Part shown: positions 59,901 through 64,000 of the stretch, piece after piece | How positions within the stretch are numbered: position 1 is the first letter of the stretch | How the letters are laid out: the number at the start of each line of letters is the position of its first letter | DNA from: Ulota crispa | Lineage: Eukaryota; Streptophyta; Bryopsida; Orthotrichales; Orthotrichaceae | NCBI GenBank assembly: GCA_963920765.1 | Contig: OY987244.1 | Location: 6,078,501-6,142,500, forward strand | Reading direction: 5' to 3' | DNA length: 64,000 nucleotides | Translations under genes and position numbers: made by a program | Notes under the pieces: model-generated | What the model saw: only the letters and a program-made list of their open reading frames with translations | Databases searched by the model: none | What the model was told of the DNA's origin: nothing

Positions 59901-62900
59901 CAAAACTAAATACAATTTCGCACATACCGAAGCACAATACGTTCTCGTGCACCTTGCAACCGCTGCTTCTCTAATTGCAGATCTCGAGAGGCTGCTTCCA
60001 TCTCCACTTCCAACCTTGAGATGTTCGCTTGGGCGCCTTCTCTTGCTACCTAGATTGCCAACTCCACACAGTGGGATTCAGTAAAGGAAAACCAAAGCCA
60101 AAAAACACACAAGGTAGACAACAACCACAACAAAGATATTGCTAAAGCTGAGAGACTCTGAGTAACAAGGACCATCAGAATCCACGACTTTGAGAAATAT
60201 ATCCAGATTTGTGTCAAGGATCAGGGTTGTGCAGCTTTCACGGCGAATAATAAAACGACTAAAAAGCGGCTTATTATACGTGTCTCTACCCCAAAAAAGA
60301 ATAGAAAATATATAATTGATACTCCAAGTACAATCTACACAAGTTGCAAATGTTTGAAAAACCGTAGAATGGAAACAATTTCTGTATAACCACATGTCAA
60401 AATTACTTTATCCTTTCCTAAGAATGATGTGCTCCAACTTGTAATTTTTTAATTTTAAACATGCATCAATTCTTGTTTGACACCATAGCGTTCTACAAAA
60501 TGTTTGAAAATAATTTCTAAAGGCTCTCTCCTCTTGCAGGGTAGAGCAGCAAAAATAATGTACCTTCTCATCTTCCAGCTCTTTACATGTCTGCCGAAGT
60601 TTGACTTCAAAATCATCTGCTCTCTGAGGCATACAAAGAAAAGTGCCCCTTTCAGATTTAGCTATGAAAGTGCAAAGTTCAATGTTCAAGGTATACCAGG
60701 TTGAGACTAAGCAAAAAAAAACCTAAATCAGAATGAAAAATTCTCAGGACAGCTCACGTTTTGTGCACAGAGACTCAGAACTTTTTCCTCCTGATACTGA
60801 GATTCCAGCCGACGAGTTCGCTCTTCTGCAGCAACAACTGCCGCTCTCTCCGAATCCTGAATGCAAAAAGAAAGAGAGTAAAGTCATGGATACATATGCC
60901 AGCCTTGATAAAAAAAAAAGCGTTTTCCTTCACAAAAAACAGGTACTACGAAAAACATACCAGTTTCTTGCGTGAAATCTCAGCAGCTGCACGGTACTCC
61001 TTTTCTCCCTCCTGCAACAAGTCTAGCTCAATTGCAATGAGAAACAATAGCCAAAAAAATTGGTCTATCATAGGAAAAGCTGAAGTCCGGCTTATCATTT
61101 GCATACGAGGGACACCTCCAAAAGCCACTACAAAAGTTCATGAAAATCTCAAAAAATGACAAAATGGAAACAAACGAGTGAAAGACAAGTGGGGAACCTG
61201 AAGTGCCAAAATGATCTCATTTTGCTGCTCATGCTGACGAAGAGCAGTTTCCTCGTGACGCTTTAACTCGTCAGCTGCTTCCACACGAATCCGGTCCAAA
61301 GCTGCCCTTAGGCTGGTCTCCGCTTCTGTCCTTTCCTTGCTTATCTTTGCACGCTCTTCTTCCAGTAATTTCTCAAGCTCCTTAACTATCGACTTCAAAC
61401 TGGCAGTTCCAGAAACCACAATGGTAGCACAAGTTAACAAAAAAGGTAGAAAAATACTCCAAAGTTTCTACATAAACAGCAAGGAACTAATAGAAATATA
61501 TTGTACTTTGTGAGCATGTAAACTAAGATACAAAAGCATCTAGCAAAAATACTGACCCATCGATGACCTCTTCGGCATCAACACGAGATTTGGCTTCAGA
61601 CGCAAGTCGTTGCTGCAGAAGCTCGGAACTGCTCTCTAATTGCAACCGTGACGCTGTGCTTGCTTCGACTTCTGCTTCTTTGGTTGCAAGGGATCGTTTC
61701 AGTTCCTCTTGTTCTGCCTTGAACTTCTCGGCCACTGCTGCTTTCACTTCTTTCAACTCCTGGAAAAGTCATTCAAAACCAATGTCCAATGAAAATTATT
61801 ATAAAAAAAATGTAAAAAAGGTAGAAAACAGTTCTAAAATAGAAACTTAGACACAAGGGGAGGTTAGTACTGACGGAAGCATGGCGAGCTTCAGCACTAC
61901 GATGCTCAGAGCGCATCTTCTCAACCTCCCGCACATGCGTCTCTACCAGGACTCTCAGCTCCTGTCACCAGCCACACCACTCGCATAGTTAACAAGTTGA
62001 ATTCTTATGTCACTCCACCTAACCTTCCATAGCATACTTTATGCTGAAAAATACTTTTCTTTCATAAACAGCAAATCTCTGAAGTAAATTGTGAAAAAAA
62101 GGGATGAAACGCACTTCATTTGAACGCTGTAATTGGCGAACATCATTGAGCAAGATAGGTCCTGAAACATTTCCATTGCCAATACCCTTGATACGCTTCC
62201 CATCCCCGCCTACTACTTCCCCAGCATCATCTGCAACATGGCATCATCAAACACGCTTCTCTCATTCAAAAGAGGCAATGCTCTCCTTCAAAGAACACAG
62301 TGAAAACTGCAGCACCTCCAGAATGGAGGAGTTCATTCGATGACTTCGCGGTCGCCCTCTAAACGATCAAAATAAGGTAAAGCTCGCACATTCGTATATA
62401 GAAAAACACCAAAACTACAAACTCAGCATGGGAAGAGATAACTGCTTACTCACCAAGCTTTTTCTCATACAAAAGAGGCAATGCTCTCCTTAAAAAAACA
62501 CACCGAAACACACATTTATATAATAAAAAACACCAAAACTACAAACTAAGCATGTAAAGAAATCCTGCGCTTACCAGGAGAAGAAATTTTTCGTTTTGTT
62601 GAAGGTCCTGCAGGTTCACAAGGAGGGAGAGAAGCAGCAGCAGTAGCAGCAGCGGCGGCAGCTCCTCGTACATGATCCGAAATCTCACGGTACACAAATG
62701 AAAAGGATGTCGCTGTAGGAGGAGAAGATCATCCACAGTCAGGCTCAAGTTATGCTACGAAAGGTATTGCAAAAACAGAAGAAGAAAAAGAAAACAGATA
62801 GTAAAACAAAAATCAAAGACTCAGAAGCGATCTCACCATTCTCGGGTGTGCCGACTAAAGAGATGACATCGCCATGGTGAAGCTGCATTTCCTCGCCGTT

Positions 62901-63491
62901 ACGTTGGAGACGCTGGAAGTTGACAAATGTACCATTGGAGCTACAACGACAAGAACGCATTACCAAATTAGAGAATGCTTGCAAAACATAAACGCGTCTC
63001 TGGAGAGGTTTGAAAGGGGAAAGGGAGAGAGAATGCGCACCTGGAGTCTCGGATGGTGACGACGAGGCGATCTGTGGCGGCGTTCGGAATATGGTTTGGA
63101 GGCATGGTTTGATTCTCTGCATTAAGGTAGCGTCGAGAAATGGTGCAATGCCGGCCACTGACGTTCGGCGAGTCGAACTGGCAGCTGGCTTCTTTGACAG
63201 TGCGGCCTAGGACGTGGTCGGCGTTTTGCAACAGGATGTGCGTGCCCTGCAAACTCGGAATAAGGAGCGAATTTTCAAAAAACAGGCTTAGATTCGGTTA
63301 AGAAGGAGAAGAGAAAAAGAGGTGTTGCCGTATTGCACCTGAGGACGTTCGCGGGCGCTCGGGGAGACGGCGGTGAGCATGGCCCAGAGCGCGGGCGCGG
63401 GGCGCGCGAGAGGGCACGGCTGCGAGGCCAGGGCTGTGGCTCTGGCCATGACTCCATCTGGAGATGCCGCGGGCGCATCGTTCGACGCCAT
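56957..63491 (-). CDS. FHA-domain coiled-coil protein (At2g45460-like)
   Basis: N-terminal forkhead-associated domain (phosphothreonine recognition) followed by a long coiled coil and acidic tail; the architecture and several segments resemble Arabidopsis At2g45460, whose function I do not know. Exons 5' to 3': 63491-63339, 63246-63041, 62940-62837, 62712-62575, 62230-62115, 61961-61875, 61759-61557, 61399-61198, 61011-60961, 60856-60758, 60623-60564, 60049-59928, 59409-58814, 58682-58482, 57837-56957; all GT-AG and in phase, 1072 residues. FHA core: LGR at 64-66, SGRHC at 81-85, SNGTFVNFQRL from 121, so the G-R, S-x-x-H and N-G residues are all present. Coiled coil about 225-560, rich in E, K, Q, R. 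Conserved tail signature DLLASEVAGSWA lies in the last exon. That exon also holds an internally duplicated low-complexity module with two poly-Asp runs. No catalytic domain is visible; a phospho-dependent scaffold is inference. Confidence 0.9.
57060..57370 (-). repeat. Duplicated low-complexity module within the last FHA-gene exon
   Basis: The minus strand encodes two tandem versions of EALRFQ-poly-Q-RV-GE-VL-L-R-RRVGG-GG-GG-R-poly-D, one with a run of 12 Asp and one with 6. Both keep frame. The plus strand shows this as GTC/GTCGTC tracts. Confidence 0.85.
58213..58282. repeat. Alternating purine-pyrimidine tract
   Basis: About 70 bp of near-continuous AT/GT/GC alternation (ATATATGTGTGTGCACGTGC in the middle) in the last intron of the FHA gene. 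Such tracts can adopt Z-DNA or cruciform forms. Confidence 0.6.
59534..59854. mobile_element. Foldback MITE, GGGAAAATTTCATGG family, copy 5
   Basis: 321 bp in an FHA-gene intron; ends GGGAAAGTTTTATGAATACC and GGTATCCATACAATTTTCCC. Flanks TTCAAAGTA and TAAAAGTAC match poorly, so the boundaries or duplication have decayed. Confidence 0.7.
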
Positions 63492-63818
63492 CGCGTTACA
63501 GAGCACGTCACAATCAAAGAATTACAGAACAGCAGCAGGAATTGTGCGCAAGAGGAGGAGACCAGGCCATGGTACGTAAAAAAAATTGGTGAGGCAGCGG
63601 GGGAATTGGACTCTGTGTTGGTATGTAAGGATTCGGCATGCTGCGCATCGTCGTGAAACGAAGAATCTCCCGATGCGTCGCCGACTCGCCGGAGACGCCG
63701 CAGGCGAAACGCACACAGCGTGAAGCTTGAAGCTTCTCCCGCAAAACGGCTTCGCCGGCGTCACGCGCGGAGACCCGTCCCCGTCTCTAACGCGCGCGCC
63801 CGCGGCAGCTTTGGAATT
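63492..63818. promoter_or_regulatory. Upstream region of the FHA gene
   Basis: GC- and CG-rich sequence before the FHA start codon; presumed promoter and leader. Minus-strand frames run through it (63522-63977) but show no domain and cross the tandem repeat beyond. No core promoter element is convincing. Confidence 0.4.
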
Positions 63819-63941
63819 GCCCACCTGCCTCGTGGGCATCGGTGATGCCCGCCTGCCAAGCGGGCTTCGGTGGTGCCCACCTGCCTCGCGGGCATCGGTG
63901 GAGCCCGCCTGCATCGCGGGCACCGGTGGTGCCCACATGCC
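63819..63941. repeat. 28-bp GC-rich tandem repeat with hairpin units
   Basis: Four 28-bp units plus 11 bp, starting at 63819, 63847, 63875 and 63903. Each unit has inverted GCCCRCC / GYGGGC segments around a short loop, followed by WTCGGTGRW. Odd and even units alternate between GCCCACC and GCCCGCC, suggesting a 56-bp higher-order repeat. Confidence 0.85.
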
Positions 63942-64000
63942 AATATGCACCCCATTCTTTGGAGTTTTTTGGTACAAGTTATATTCTACCCAAATTGATT

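Noticed and set aside
63819..63941. CRISPR-like array
   Set aside because: Units are contiguous without unique spacers and the genome is eukaryotic.
1..64000. tRNA, rRNA or organellar insertions, viral genes, toxin genes
   Set aside because: None recognised on either strand; no cloverleaf, rRNA core or viral replicase motif was seen by eye.

Overview
The window is nuclear DNA of a plant. Coding sequence is split by many GT-AG introns, and the four large genes are plant families: an AKT1-type potassium channel, a plant anoctamin, the small-RNA methyltransferase HEN1, and a plant FHA/coiled-coil protein. Nothing prokaryotic was seen. A streptophyte, possibly a non-seed land plant, fits, but I cannot place it further from sequence alone. 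Family assignments are by eye, from recognised motifs and order of domains; no search was run.

Layout. 1-2644: intergenic, with one doubtful short ORF. 2645-11922, minus: AKT1-like channel, 16 exons, about 966 codons. 11923-23225: upstream region, then a repeat-dense gap with at least four TTAA-flanked elements and a block bounded by inverted repeats about 7.5 kb apart. 23226-34569, minus: anoctamin, 15 exons, 670 codons, with many MITEs in its introns. 34570-37368: divergent promoter region with a short TTAA element and a 21-bp minisatellite. 37369-39767, plus: a small two-helix membrane protein of about 85 codons that I cannot name. 40506-46432, minus: HEN1, 9 exons, 1014 codons. 46433-56956: gene-free, dominated by an 8-bp-TSD foldback element split by a 3.4-kb CACTA element, which itself carries a 10-bp repeat array and a further MITE. 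56957-63491, minus: FHA/coiled-coil gene, 15 exons, 1072 codons. 63492-64000: upstream region with a GC-rich 28-bp tandem repeat.

The exon models keep reading frame across every junction and end at a stop, which is the main internal check on them. The genes do not form a pathway or operon. HEN1 acts in small-RNA maturation and AKT1-like in potassium uptake; the other two have roles known only in outline. The most distinctive content is the transposon stratigraphy: several MITE families with exact target-site duplications, nested insertions whose order can be read, two paralogous empty or near-empty sites supporting TTAA insertion, and MITEs lying a few bases from splice sites.
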